A stretch of DNA of 64,000 nt, taken from assembly GCF_023516715.1 (NCBI RefSeq), contig NZ_JAMGSI010000001.1, positions 806,001 through 870,000 on the forward strand. Reading direction: 5' to 3'. A model generated the notes under the pieces. It was given only the letters and a program-made list of their open reading frames with translations. It was not told where the DNA came from and ran no database searches. Shown here piece after piece: positions 7,602 to 15,336 of the stretch (the stretch's first letter is position 1; the number at the start of each line of letters is the position of its first letter). Origin of the DNA: Akkermansia massiliensis (GTDB lineage: Bacteria; Verrucomicrobiota; Verrucomicrobiia; Verrucomicrobiales; Akkermansiaceae). The translations under genes and the position numbers were made by a program.

Positions 7602-8115
7602 CCCTGGTACTCCTCTCTACGTAAAAAGTCTCCACCTGTTTGATCTCCAAACCCAGCTTGGCGAGCTTGTGAGGCTTGACATGCTGGCGGATTGCATCCT
7701 TGTCAGGAGTCACCTTGGTGACCAGGTACGCCTTGCGGCGCGTAGTCTTGAGCAGGGCGACAATCTTGTCCCACGTCCAGCCCTTGGCGGGCTTGAGGGA
7801 GGGCTGCCCCAGACGATAACCGTAGGTGGTCAAAGCGGTGGTGCCGGATTTGCGGCCCTTGGAAAACAGCTCGTCCCTGCGGGGGGATGCCCATTGCTCG
7901 GCCATCTTGGTGAGCCGGTCAATCTCCCTGGTCAGCTCGCTGATTTTAGGGTCGTGATCCGTGAGCACTTGCTGCATGGCGGTTTCCTTGGCGGCTTGCA
8001 AGGTATCCAGCTCGACGCCTTTGCGGGCGATGTCGTCCAGGGTCTGACAAAATTCAGCCTTGTCCTTAATAATCTGCTGGTCGGTTGCTTTAGTGGTTGT
8101 GCGTATTTTACCCAT
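7594..8115 (-). CDS. gam: Gam-like host-nuclease inhibitor
   Basis: Mu Gam binds double-stranded DNA ends and shields them from host exonucleases; it is related to eukaryotic Ku. The 173-residue length and layout fit: a long N-terminal coiled-coil helix (about residues 15-75), the block SPRRDELFSKGRKSGTTAL, where family members carry '..R..L......K....G', and a C-terminal basic segment WTWDKIVALLKTTRRKAYLV. The start overlaps the upstream stop by 8 nt. Its place downstream of the B gene in the early operon matches Mu. Confidence 0.85.
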   Translation of the reverse strand: MGKIRTTTKATDQQIIKDKAEFCQTLDDIARKGVELDTLQAAKETAMQQVLTDHDPKISELTREIDRLTKMAEQWASPRRDELFSKGRKSGTTALTTYGYRLGQPSLKPAKGWTWDKIVALLKTTRRKAYLVTKVTPDKDAIRQHVKPHKLAKLGLEIKQVETFYVERSTRDD

Positions 8116-8383
8116 TGTTGCGTGTGTGTTGTTTGTTGAGTTGTTTTCTCTTTTTGGCCAGCATGTTTACGACATGCTGCCAGGTAAGGTCTGGCGTGGC
8201 GCTGAGCCACTCCAGAAATCGCTCTCCATCTACAGGGACGTAGTACTGTCCGAGCTGCTCCAGCCGGATGGCGATCATGCCCGGCCAGCGGGGGTCACAG
8301 ACTTCCCAGTGGTCACACGCGCCGGGGAAGCGGGAGAGTTGCAGGCCGATGAGATAGGCCAGTGTATTGGGATCGTAGGTCAT
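8108..8383 (-). CDS. Hypothetical early phage protein
   Basis: 91 residues, MTYDPNTLAYLIGLQLSRFP at the start, with Trp and Pro through the middle (HWEVCDPRWPG) and a Lys/Arg-rich end (MLAKKRKQLNKQHTR). Start and stop overlap the neighbouring genes by 4 and 8 nt, so it is translationally coupled within the early operon. The basic tail could bind nucleic acid, but no domain is recognised. Confidence 0.6.
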   Translation of the reverse strand: MTYDPNTLAYLIGLQLSRFPGACDHWEVCDPRWPGMIAIRLEQLGQYYVPVDGERFLEWLSATPDLTWQHVVNMLAKKRKQLNKQHTRNNG

Positions 8384-8625
8384 GGCTGGTCAATGTAGAT
8401 GTAGACGGGAGGGATGGGATTAACAGGCTCGGCTCTGTTGATCAGCTTGTGTACCAGGTCATCGGATGAAAGATGATTGCCGTGATTGGCGCGGTTCAAC
8501 TCTGAGCGGATGCCCTCGGTCATGATTCTTCGGCACTCCGGGCAGACCGCATAGGTCTGCCCATGGCGCTGGATGATCTCCAGGCGCGCGTGCCGGTGGT
8601 AATAGCAGTAGATATCCTCATTCAT
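8380..8625 (-). CDS. Small zinc-ribbon-like early phage protein
   Basis: The start is taken at MNEDIYCYYHRHARLE (ATG 8625), which overlaps the upstream gene by 8 nt; a longer frame begins at 8652. The 81 residues hold CYYH near residue 7 and CPEC near 28, a possible four-ligand zinc site made of Cys-x2-His and Cys-x2-Cys. The rest is helical, ending PPVYIYIDQP. No known family was recognised; small zinc-ribbon proteins in phage early operons are often nucleic-acid binding. Confidence 0.6.
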   Translation of the reverse strand: MNEDIYCYYHRHARLEIIQRHGQTYAVCPECRRIMTEGIRSELNRANHGNHLSSDDLVHKLINRAEPVNPIPPVYIYIDQP

Positions 8626-8935
8626 GACGGCAGTCCTCTTTGGAAGCATCAAAAAAGCGAGGCAGGAAACGCTTATTCAGCTCTCCCGTGGCTGTGTTAA
8701 TGTGAGAGCTGATACCGTAAATATCGTGCATCAGGCTGAAATGGTCACCTGATGCCATATCCTCCAGCCGCAGGGGGCAGCCGTTGCAATGGCAGGCCTC
8801 CAGATACATCATGATGTCATCCTCACCCATCCGACGATCTGGCGAGATGAATCTGCGCATGATATCTGCAGCCCTCTTGGCGATGCGTTCAATGATCTCA
8901 CGCTCCGCAGGTGTGGCGGTAAACAGATCTTTCAT
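8618..8935 (-). CDS. Hypothetical early phage protein with CxxxCxxC
   Basis: 105 residues, MKDLFTATPAEREIIERIAK, helical through residue 50, then ACHCNGCPLRLEDMASGDHF, which groups three cysteines and a histidine that could bind metal. Phage proteins of this type with a conserved 'AEREII..IA.RA' start are known only as domains of unknown function. It overlaps the upstream gene by 4 nt and the downstream one by 8 nt. Confidence 0.6.
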   Translation of the reverse strand: MKDLFTATPAEREIIERIAKRAADIMRRFISPDRRMGEDDIMMYLEACHCNGCPLRLEDMASGDHFSLMHDIYGISSHINTATGELNKRFLPRFFDASKEDCRHE

Positions 8936-9216
8936 TGTTGGCCCTCCCGGTTGCGATTGATGGCATCGGCCATTACTTCGCCGATAGCGTTCGTGTTGCT
9001 GGCAATGACTGTCTTGAGCAGCGTGTCGACACGTGATGCCGGCGTCTCGTGGTCCGCATCCCGGAGGGTCTCGTTGTAAATAGACAGCCCTTGCTTGCCC
9101 GTGTCCGTGATAACATCCTCAATATGGATGATATAATGGCCTCTCTTGGGGTCCGGTTTGACATTGGGGGCTTGCCGCCCCCTGTCCTGTTGATTGTTAG
9201 TGTTGGTGCTGTACAT
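8932..9216 (-). CDS. Hypothetical early phage protein
   Basis: The start is taken at MYSTNTNNQQDRGRQ (ATG 9216), 10 nt downstream of the previous gene; a longer open frame to 9345 overlaps that gene out of frame and is unlikely. The 94-residue product has a disordered polar N-terminus, a strand pair GHYIIHIEDVITDT, and a helical end. No domain is recognised. Confidence 0.55.
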   Translation of the reverse strand: MYSTNTNNQQDRGRQAPNVKPDPKRGHYIIHIEDVITDTGKQGLSIYNETLRDADHETPASRVDTLLKTVIASNTNAIGEVMADAINRNREGQQ

Positions 9217-9226
9217 GATGGTGGTG

Positions 9227-9583
9227 TTATTGGTTGGAAGTTGAGTCAGGCTGGTCGGCCTCGGTGGGGCCGACGGTGATGCTGGCCAGGCGGATATTGC
9301 CCAGCAGGGCGTGCAGATGGGATATGGCCAGATTGAGGGAGTCATAGTCCGTCTTGGTCAGGAGGGCCACCTTGCAATGGCTGACCCGATCAACATGGAT
9401 ATGCTGGGTGATGTAAAGCAGCTGCCGGTGCCGTTCCCACTGCGCCTCGCTCAATACCGGGATAAGTTCCAGGGCAAGGCTGTGATGCGTGGTGATGAGG
9501 GCGTCGAGGTCAGCCAGGCGGAGGACCACATAGCGGGTCGCTCCCAGGTCAACGATGCTGTACTTGATGGTCTTCTTGCGCAT
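9227..9583 (-). CDS. Hypothetical early phage protein downstream of B
   Basis: The likely start is MRKKTIKYSIVDLGATRYVV (ATG 9583); upstream codons of the open frame (to 9631) overlap the B gene. 118 residues with alternating strands and helices, a His-rich middle (TTHHSLAL, YITQHIHVDRVSH) and an acidic disordered tail. No family is recognised. It is in the position after the transposition ATPase where Mu carries small early genes. Confidence 0.55.
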   Translation of the reverse strand: MRKKTIKYSIVDLGATRYVVLRLADLDALITTHHSLALELIPVLSEAQWERHRQLLYITQHIHVDRVSHCKVALLTKTDYDSLNLAISHLHALLGNIRLASITVGPTEADQPDSTSNQ

Positions 9584-9605
9584 GAGATAAGGGTGGAGTG
9601 AATGG

Positions 9606-10640
9606 TTAAAGGCCCTTGGCAAGCACCTCAATCATATCAGCAGCGCGCTGGAAGTGGTGCCAGCCGTAAGGCTCGCCGGCTTTGGAGGCCAGAGTGTAGC
9701 CAATAGAAAGGAGCTTGGTATAACGTCCCAGGCCGACGTCGTTGGCTACTGCTTTTACATAGCCGATGATGTCCGCGCCCGGTTCCGGCAAACCGTAGTG
9801 CTGCCAAAGTTGTTTCAGGTCGCGCAGGGGCAGCGTGTCTTTAAGAGCCACGGTCATGCCTCGTTTGACGATTTGTTCCAGAACGCCCTTCCAGGACATG
9901 TCCTTATTGAGCGCGTCACACCATACTTTAGTGCCGATAAGCAGCATTCCGCAGTTGCACTCGTCGGCAATTTCGCGGAGCGTTTCCACGGTGCGGATGC
10001 CAAGCTTTCGCTCCTGGAGGATCACCTGGTGTATTTCGTCCACCACAATGAGGTGCTGGGGCGTGATGGTCCGGTACAGGTAATCCATGTACATGTCCAT
10101 GTTTCCCGTGCCGGTATTGCCCAGGGCCTGGGCCATGCGCCGGATCATCTTGCCGGGAGAGGGAGATACCGGGCAGCGCACCAGAACCGTGGCTCCCTTG
10201 GCGGCGGCATATTCGCGGATGGCCGTTGTCTTGCCCCGCTGGGTCATTCCGATAACGGATACAATCTGCTGCCGCACGCGGGCATAGTCCGCCGCGTCCC
10301 ATATCCGTTGCGCCATGCTAGTCTGTACATACGGGGGCTTGTCCCCTGCTTCCAGCCGGGCCTCGTGAAGGGATTTATAGCGGTAAATGCTCGTGATCAC
10401 CTTGTCCACACCAGCGCCATACGTGCCGGAAAGCACGCGCTGCACCACGGTGGGACTGTAGTTGATGGCATCTCCCAGGGAGGCAAGAGTCATGTTTTCC
10501 TGCCGTCCGAGGTTATTGAGCCACAGCACGGCATCGCGCTGGGCGGCCGTATAGGTGGAGCATTCCTTGATGGCTGCTTCGTACTGATCCCACTGCGTTG
10601 CAACCGCAGTGCAATCCTGTTGTTTTGTTGTTTCGTCCAT
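9606..10640 (-). CDS. MuB-like transposition target-capture ATPase
   Basis: AAA+ ATPase that binds target DNA, stimulates the transposase and provides target immunity. The 344 residues have an N-terminal helix-turn-helix (about 48-72, MTLASLGDAINYSPTVVQRV), as in MuB, Walker A GMTQRGKTTA at 131-140, Walker B LIVVDEIHQV with DE at 201-202, and a sensor-like LLIGTKVW further on. It lies 13 nt after the transposase gene. MuB picks AT-rich, poorly bound DNA and avoids DNA near its own ends, so this protein would have helped choose the CRISPR spacer as target. Confidence 0.88.
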   Translation of the reverse strand: MDETTKQQDCTAVATQWDQYEAAIKECSTYTAAQRDAVLWLNNLGRQENMTLASLGDAINYSPTVVQRVLSGTYGAGVDKVITSIYRYKSLHEARLEAGDKPPYVQTSMAQRIWDAADYARVRQQIVSVIGMTQRGKTTAIREYAAAKGATVLVRCPVSPSPGKMIRRMAQALGNTGTGNMDMYMDYLYRTITPQHLIVVDEIHQVILQERKLGIRTVETLREIADECNCGMLLIGTKVWCDALNKDMSWKGVLEQIVKRGMTVALKDTLPLRDLKQLWQHYGLPEPGADIIGYVKAVANDVGLGRYTKLLSIGYTLASKAGEPYGWHHFQRAADMIEVLAKGL

Positions 10641-10653
10641 ATTTTAGGGTTGG

Positions 10654-12699
10654 TTAGAAAAGGTCTGAAATATTCACTTCCACGGCGCTTTCGTCGTTAT
10701 TCGCAGGTGGCGGAGTATCGGAAAGGAGGGCGGACATGTCTTCTTTGCGTACCATGCGCCGCCCTCTGGCGGTGCCGGGAACGGAAGGGGTGATCAGGCC
10801 CAGGTCGGATTGGTCCGCCTCGTGCATCACGTCCTTGTTGGCCTGGTGGCGGCTCGCGTTGAAATTGTTTTCCGCCTGCCAGCGTGCTTTCTGCCGGGCC
10901 ATGTCTGCGGCTTTGCGCGCCTCCACCTTGCCGATGGTCTTGTACAAGTCTTCGCTGAGCGGGTTGACGCGGACATACTGCGGAGCGCGTCCCAGGATGC
11001 GGCCTTGATCATCCAGCACAATCAGCTCGTGCAGGGCATAGGGGTTGATTACCACGCGGTATTCCTTCCGGTCGATCAGCCGGACGGGCGCCTGCCCGTC
11101 ATTGGAAATTTCAGCCAGATAGATAATCGGTTCGCCGTTGTTGCAGAATTTGTCCTGTACCCTGATCAAGCCGTCGATCACGCGCACCGTGCGTCCAAAG
11201 TCACGGTCATCCCCGATCAGGTCCACATAAGCCGCCAGGGGCAGCCTGACCAGACGGCCCTTGCCACGTTCCCATACGTCTGCCGGGCTGAGGTCCGTTT
11301 CCCTCACCAGGTCCGGATGCTGGCCCACCAGTGCCTGGAGCATCATCTTTTGTTCCGGGGACTGTCTGAGGTCGTGTTCATTTACCCAGCAGCCGTTGCC
11401 GATGCAGTACTGTATGGTCTTGTTGCGGCCCCAGCCGCTGATTTTGTGGTCTGTGCGGCCATTGATCAGGGCGTACTTGATAGTGAGGTATTCCGTGAAG
11501 TCCTCAAAGTTCATGACCGGCATATCAATTTTGTCGGCCAGGTCGTCGCGCCCCTTGGCGCGCAGGGCTGCCTGCCAGAAGGCCACCTGTTCTGCCTCGC
11601 GCCTCATGCCCCAGGTGATTGCCGGCTCATTGCGTCCTGTCCAGCCCACCTGCAAGGGCAGATTGCCCTGCACGTTGTGAATCAGGTTGTGCGATCCTTC
11701 GATGCCGGCTTTGGCCTGCGGGTTGCCCTTGCCGCGCGCCGCCCGTCCTCCGATCGCCTTTTGAGCCGCTCCCTTGATGCCGCCCTTGCGGACCTTGAGC
11801 ACGCCGCCCGTGGCGGTTTCCAGCAGTTTGATCTTATCTTCGGAAAGAGTCGCCGTCCGGTGCTCCATCATGATCACGCACGCCTCCGGATGGTAGCCGA
11901 TATAGCGCAGCACATAGGCCAGGAACATGAGGGCCATTTTGCGGTCCAGGGCTTGCCGCCTGTCATCGGACATGCGGCGGAAATTGGGAATATGCCCCCA
12001 ATGGATGCGGCATGCGCTGGCATAGTCGAACATGCCGAATTCGGAGACGCGCACCGCCTGCCCCCGGTACATGACTTCCGCATCGTGCATCACGTCGTCC
12101 ATTTCATACCACTGCCCCGGCTCCAGCACGGAGCGGTCACGCAGCACGGGCAATTCCCGGACGGCTCCCATGCCAAACCGGGCGCGGTGGATTTCCTTTT
12201 CATGGTCGGCAAAAATGCGGTACAAAGCGCGTTCGTTGACTTCTTGCGGAATGGTGCCTGGAACGTGGCGTTCATAGCCGTCAATAGTCATGCCTCCGTA
12301 CAGGAAGATGGTAAATATTTTGCGGATGGCCTCACGGCTGGATCGGCATTCATGTTCGGCAAACCGTACGGCCCAGGCGCGGAAACGAGGGGTTTTGATG
12401 CCGTAGTCCTCTACCGGCTTGTTGTTGCGCACGCGGCCATCCAGCAGAACATGCCAGTCCTGCGTGGCCTGCCAGCGTTTGATGATGCGGGACACCTGGG
12501 TAACGCTCAGTCCCATGTGCCGGGCCATCTGGCTATACAGGCCGCATGGCCCGGTGAGACGCTTGCCCTGTTTAAGCGCGCGCTCCATCCACTCAAGCTC
12601 ATGCGCCCACTTGGTCACACGGTCGCGATGCTTTTCAGGCAGGGATTCAAATTCCTTGTCCGTCGCGGCGGCGGCATAAATGGCAAGAGTTTCCGTCAT
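10654..12699 (-). CDS. MuA-like DDE transposase with altered catalytic triad
   Basis: 681 residues, close to MuA (663). The N-terminal half has two HTH-like segments (YSQMARHMGLSVTQVSRI at about 55-72), then an rve-type catalytic core. The first acid is in YEMDDVMHD (D201). The second site, normally Asp in a 'DHGTA'-like strand end, reads MMEHRTATLSED (E279). The third is in AGIEGSHN (E334). Spacing of 78 and 55 residues compares with 67 and 56 in MuA, so alignment is plausible and the triad appears to be D-E-E. The C-terminus carries a Mu-type beta-barrel and a basic end. It heads the transposition pair with the B gene. Confidence 0.9.
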   Translation of the reverse strand: MTETLAIYAAAATDKEFESLPEKHRDRVTKWAHELEWMERALKQGKRLTGPCGLYSQMARHMGLSVTQVSRIIKRWQATQDWHVLLDGRVRNNKPVEDYGIKTPRFRAWAVRFAEHECRSSREAIRKIFTIFLYGGMTIDGYERHVPGTIPQEVNERALYRIFADHEKEIHRARFGMGAVRELPVLRDRSVLEPGQWYEMDDVMHDAEVMYRGQAVRVSEFGMFDYASACRIHWGHIPNFRRMSDDRRQALDRKMALMFLAYVLRYIGYHPEACVIMMEHRTATLSEDKIKLLETATGGVLKVRKGGIKGAAQKAIGGRAARGKGNPQAKAGIEGSHNLIHNVQGNLPLQVGWTGRNEPAITWGMRREAEQVAFWQAALRAKGRDDLADKIDMPVMNFEDFTEYLTIKYALINGRTDHKISGWGRNKTIQYCIGNGCWVNEHDLRQSPEQKMMLQALVGQHPDLVRETDLSPADVWERGKGRLVRLPLAAYVDLIGDDRDFGRTVRVIDGLIRVQDKFCNNGEPIIYLAEISNDGQAPVRLIDRKEYRVVINPYALHELIVLDDQGRILGRAPQYVRVNPLSEDLYKTIGKVEARKAADMARQKARWQAENNFNASRHQANKDVMHEADQSDLGLITPSVPGTARGRRMVRKEDMSALLSDTPPPANNDESAVEVNISDLF

Positions 12700-12701
12700 C
12701 G

Positions 12702-13397
12702 TTATGCGTTGGTTAAGGCGTTGATGATCCTGAGGGCGTTATTGAGAATGTCTTTACCTTCTGCCAAGGCATCCTGGTTCACCAGCGGCAAGCGTCCGGT
12801 ATCCAGCATGGCTTCAAGGTCCACCATGATGCGGGCAAATTCATCACATGCTGATTTTTGCCGGGCGGCCAGTGCTTCCTCCGGGTCCGCAATGGGCTGG
12901 GGTTTGCCTGTTCCCCGGTTGTCATCAATGGTGCTGGTGCCGTGAGATTTGGGCGGAGTGACCACGCCAAAGTCAAAGTAGGCTTGCCGGAGGCTGTCAG
13001 CGTCGGAAAGCTTGCCGATCTCTTCCAGCGTGCGGGCGTCTCGGCGTCCGCTTTCTATAAGCGCCACATCCACCGTGCCCAGCTTCCGGGCGCGCTTGAG
13101 CACTTCCCGGTAGAGTTTCATGTAGCGTGCAGCCGTGCGATATTCAAAAGTGACACATGTGTCACTTTTGCCAAATAAGGCTTTCCATTCCCCATGCTGG
13201 GCTGCCGCTTTCATGCGTGCGAGCAATCCACCCAGCACAACCGCAGTCATCCAGCGTTTTTGCTCAAGGGTTTGAATTTGATTTGTCAATCCGGTGATTT
13301 GGCCGTGCAGAGCGTTGGCCCGGACGATTGCAATTTCCCAATCCCGGTTGGTAGTTGTCACCTCATTTTGAGGCATGATCTGAATCTCATATTTCAT
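12702..13397 (-). CDS. DUF3102-like phage protein
   Basis: The likely start is MKYEIQIMPQNEVTTTNRDW (ATG 13397), overlapping the upstream gene by 11 nt; the frame is open to 13448. About 231 residues. The pattern LLARMKAAAQHGEWKALFG, then EYRTAARYMKLYREV (about 75-115), is the DUF3102 core ('LLEAK..L.HGEW..W....F..RTA.RYM'). Members are phage or plasmid proteins of unknown function, possibly DNA binding. Oddly, codons for KSDTCVTF form a perfect 26-bp palindrome (13145-13170), and a diverged copy of this segment lies at 15134-15259. It is 2 nt from the transposase gene. Confidence 0.72.
   Translation of the reverse strand: MKYEIQIMPQNEVTTTNRDWEIAIVRANALHGQITGLTNQIQTLEQKRWMTAVVLGGLLARMKAAAQHGEWKALFGKSDTCVTFEYRTAARYMKLYREVLKRARKLGTVDVALIESGRRDARTLEEIGKLSDADSLRQAYFDFGVVTPPKSHGTSTIDDNRGTGKPQPIADPEEALAARQKSACDEFARIMVDLEAMLDTGRLPLVNQDALAEGKDILNNALRIINALTNA
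13145..13170. repeat. Perfect 26-bp palindrome inside the DUF3102-like gene
   Basis: CAAAAGTGACACA and its exact complement meet at the centre ACATGT, with 13 bp in each arm. It lies within codons for KSDTCVTF of the DUF3102-like gene. Two related palindromes occur at 15287-15310 and 15337-15368. Confidence 0.95.
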
Positions 13398-13629
13398 CTT
13401 TGAATTTTCTGAAAGCGATTTTGATTTTGCGCATGGCGGCGCGCTCAATGCTGAAAACCCGTTGCCGGGTTAGGCCCAGATAGAGGCCAATTTCCCGTTG
13501 TGTCAGGCTGCCGGCATGATCCAGGCCATAATGGCGGCGGAATTCCGGCACCCGCCAGAGGGCCTGCCAAATGGCCCATTCTTCCTCCGTCATGGGGATG
13601 TCCATGTTCACGGCGTCCTCAGGTTGCAT
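13387..13629 (-). CDS. Sigma-70 region 4-like HTH protein
   Basis: Start ATG 13629 lies 4 nt after the stop of the small membrane-protein gene; the frame itself extends to 13674. 80 residues with a C-terminal helix-turn-helix, SLTQREIGLYLGLTRQRVFS, followed by IERAAMRKIKIAF, which matches sigma-70 region 4 ('T..EIA..LG.T..RV..IE..A..KL'). It probably regulates the early operon or recruits RNA polymerase. Alternative start MDIPMTEEEW at 13605 has a GAGGA upstream. Confidence 0.7.
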   Translation of the reverse strand: MQPEDAVNMDIPMTEEEWAIWQALWRVPEFRRHYGLDHAGSLTQREIGLYLGLTRQRVFSIERAAMRKIKIAFRKFKDEI

Positions 13630-13633
13630 GGCG

Positions 13634-13798
13634 TTATTTGGTGAGGGGTACAGGCAACACGGCGGTGCGGGCATCCTTGAGGCCCTCGCGCACCTGAGCG
13701 GCTTCTTTGTCCAGGCAATACACCACCGCCCAGGCGGCCAGCCAGCCCATCAGGGCCATAACGGCCACGGCTCCAGCAAATTCTGCAATATCCCGCAT
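13634..13798 (-). CDS. Small single-span membrane protein of the early operon
   Basis: A 54-residue frame from ATG 13798 to TAA 13634. After MRDIAEFAGA comes a hydrophobic stretch VAVMALMGWLAAWAVVYC (about 11-28), then a charged amphipathic tail. Tight spacing (4 nt to the next gene, 13 nt from the previous one) supports coding. Small membrane proteins next to phage repressors can act in superinfection exclusion, but no homologue is recognised. Confidence 0.6.
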   Translation of the reverse strand: MRDIAEFAGAVAVMALMGWLAAWAVVYCLDKEAAQVREGLKDARTAVLPVPLTK

Positions 13799-13811
13799 AA
13801 TGATATTGATG

Positions 13812-14027
13812 TTAATGGTGGCGGCGTTTAGGAAGCTTGCTAATCCTGTCCAGCAGAGCTTTACTCTGCCTTATCCCTGTGAGGACGCTGGCCAGGTGCT
13901 GGTAACAGACACCTAATTCCGGAGCGGCTGTTCTATAGCTCCAGCCCTTGTCCTTGAGTTCTTGCCGTGCCCTCACCAGATTCCCGGTCAGGGCTTTGGC
14001 CTTGTGTTTCTCTTGTGCTCGTGCGAA
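13812..14027 (-). CDS. HTH protein, first gene of the early operon (Ner/Cro-like role)
   Basis: The start is taken at MFARAQEKHKAKALTGNLVR (ATG 14027). About 71 residues, basic, with a helix-turn-helix-like segment WSYRTAAPELGVCYQHLASV followed by LTGIRQSKALLDRISKL. Being the first leftward gene opposite the repressor, it is placed like Mu ner or lambda cro and probably dampens early transcription. The longer frame to 14081 overlaps the repressor start and the operators. Confidence 0.65.
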   Translation of the reverse strand, partial: FARAQEKHKAKALTGNLVRARQELKDKGWSYRTAAPELGVCYQHLASVLTGIRQSKALLDRISKLPKRRHH

Positions 14028-14075
14028 CATACCAATCGGAATATACCGAACCGTATGAACAAGCAAGAAGAAAAT
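14028..14075. promoter_or_regulatory. Lysis-lysogeny switch with operator-like palindromes
   Basis: Between the divergent HTH genes lies CGGAATATACCG (14037-14048), a near-perfect 12-bp palindrome with one mismatched pair at the fourth position. A second inverted pair, AAAATAT and ATATTTT, surrounds the repressor start (about 14069-14092). Both are the size and place of operators for a phage repressor pair. The promoters themselves cannot be fixed by eye. Confidence 0.55.
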
Positions 14076-14405
14076 ATGCAAAACAGTATATTTTCATTGC
14101 GACTTCTTGAAGCAATGAAATCAAATGGACTAACACAGAAGGAATTAGCGGATTCAGCAGGAATTACTCAAGCTGCTGTATCAAGGTATTTGAGAGAGGA
14201 AAATACTCCAAGAGCATCCGAATTAGGGGCACTCGCAATAGCTCTTGGGGTAAGCATGGATTGGCTTTGGGGACGAAGCGGAAACAAAGAAGAGCAACAT
14301 GAGCATTATCACGATCTCGAAAATTGGAAGGTGAGAGCCATTAAGTCTGAAGAGAAGCTGAAGATGCTGAAATCAGCCATGCAGGGGTGGCTGAAAAAAA
14401 TTTAG
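14076..14405 (+). CDS. XRE-family phage repressor
   Basis: Helix-turn-helix repressor that probably maintains lysogeny. The start is taken at MQNSIFSLRLLEAMKSNG (ATG 14076), which has AGAAGAA just upstream; MNKQEEN at 14055 is the alternative. 109 residues: the HTH is LTQKELADSAGITQAAVSRY (about 17-36), then LREENTPRASELGALAIALG and the family's WLWG motif. A helical C-terminal part (ENWKVRAIKSEEKLKML) may mediate oligomerisation. It lacks the LexA-like self-cleavage domain, so induction would need another route. It diverges from the early operon. Confidence 0.85.
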   Translation: MQNSIFSLRLLEAMKSNGLTQKELADSAGITQAAVSRYLREENTPRASELGALAIALGVSMDWLWGRSGNKEEQHEHYHDLENWKVRAIKSEEKLKMLKSAMQGWLKKI

Positions 14406-14601
14406 CAAAAATGTTCGCGGGAGAACAATTAACTTGTTAAAAAGATACGGAACTATGCAAGAATAGTCTTTCTGTAGGATTTTCACCATCATTCAAATGT
14501 TGGATACCCGGCAACATATCCGGAGAAAGATAGAGAAGATGGCTGGAACAAGACTAAAGTAAATAATTCCGAAAAGATATAATACACAGTAAAATATTAC
14601 C

Positions 14602-15132
14602 ATGGACAACACAAAATACTACTATCAATTTAATAGTAAGGCTCGCGGTCCAATCTCCGCAGACAAGATCAAAGCCTTACTGGACTCCGGTCTGATTACC
14701 ATGGATACCATGGTAGCCAAAGAGGGTGATCAACAATGGACGCCGTTAAACCAGGCAGATATCATTTACTCCCCTAAACAAGCTGAGGAAACTACTCCAG
14801 CTGAGGAAGTCAAAAAAAAGAATCCTGTCAGCATGCAACGCCTCATCTACGCTTCTATGGTGTTAATTGCATGCTTGATATTAATCTCCGGAATCAATAC
14901 ATGGCTACTCTGGCAACACAATGTTGTTCTTACAAAAACCGTAAAACCGCAACAATGGGAGTATGATAAAAAATTTATTAGTCTAATCCATGAATACACG
15001 GGAAAAGGATCCTTCGTGGATCGTAACAAAGATTCTGACTGGATCAAAGGAGGATGGGAGCCAATCATGATCATTAACAAAGATGGAATGGGATTTGACT
15101 GCTTGATGCGTCGCCCCAAACCAGCTCAATAG
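14602..15132 (+). CDS. GYF_2 (DUF4339)-domain membrane protein, probable moron
   Basis: 176 residues. Residues 5-50 form a GYF_2 domain, YYYQFNSKARGPISADKIKA followed by LLDSGLITMDTMVAKEGDQQ. One transmembrane helix follows (about 81-103, LIYASMVLIACLILISG), and an extracytoplasmic C-terminal part of about 70 residues. Such proteins are bacterial, not part of the Mu plan, and the gene is AT-richer than its neighbours. It sits next to the repressor with its own upstream spacer, the usual site of a lysogenic-conversion gene. Function unknown; a surface or exclusion role is inference. Confidence 0.7.
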   Translation: MDNTKYYYQFNSKARGPISADKIKALLDSGLITMDTMVAKEGDQQWTPLNQADIIYSPKQAEETTPAEEVKKKNPVSMQRLIYASMVLIACLILISGINTWLLWQHNVVLTKTVKPQQWEYDKKFISLIHEYTGKGSFVDRNKDSDWIKGGWEPIMIINKDGMGFDCLMRRPKPAQ

Positions 15133-15133
15133 C

Positions 15134-15259
15134 ATGAAAGTGGCAGCCCAGCACGGAGAATGGGGAAAGCTTTTCAATCCAAATTCGAACAATTGTGCGA
15201 ATTTCAATTTTGGGCAGCGGGAAGCTAATAAAGTTATGAAGCTTTACCGGGAACCATGA
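15134..15259 (+). pseudogene. Fragment of a second DUF3102-like gene
   Basis: The 41-codon frame encodes MKVAAQHGEWGKLFNPNSNN, then CANFNFGQREANK and VMKLYREP. It aligns with the core of the early DUF3102-like protein (MKAAAQHGEWKALFG...RYMKLYREV), with only this segment retained. Further right, in the same strand, come two more pieces reading KSDTCVVFEYQ and KTETCFRFDAR. It is either debris of duplicated copies or a deliberately kept cassette. Confidence 0.6.
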
Positions 15260-15286
15260 TTCCCATTTCAAATTCAGTAAGGAACC

Positions 15287-15310
15287 AAAAGCGACACATG
15301 TGTCGTTTTT
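15287..15310. repeat. 24-bp palindrome, ACATGT family
   Basis: AAAAGCGACACA faces TGTGTCGTTTTT around the centre ACATGT, with one mismatched pair. Related to the palindromes at 13145-13170 and 15337-15368. On the + strand it reads KSDTCVVF, like the DUF3102 segment. Confidence 0.9.
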
Positions 15311-15336
15311 GAATATCAGCAAAGGGGGGAGTTATT

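Noticed and set aside
10810-12945. 711-codon frame on the + strand opposite the transposase gene
   Set aside because: It is antisense to a gene with clear transposase motifs, a common effect in GC-rich coding DNA, and has no recognisable domain or start context.
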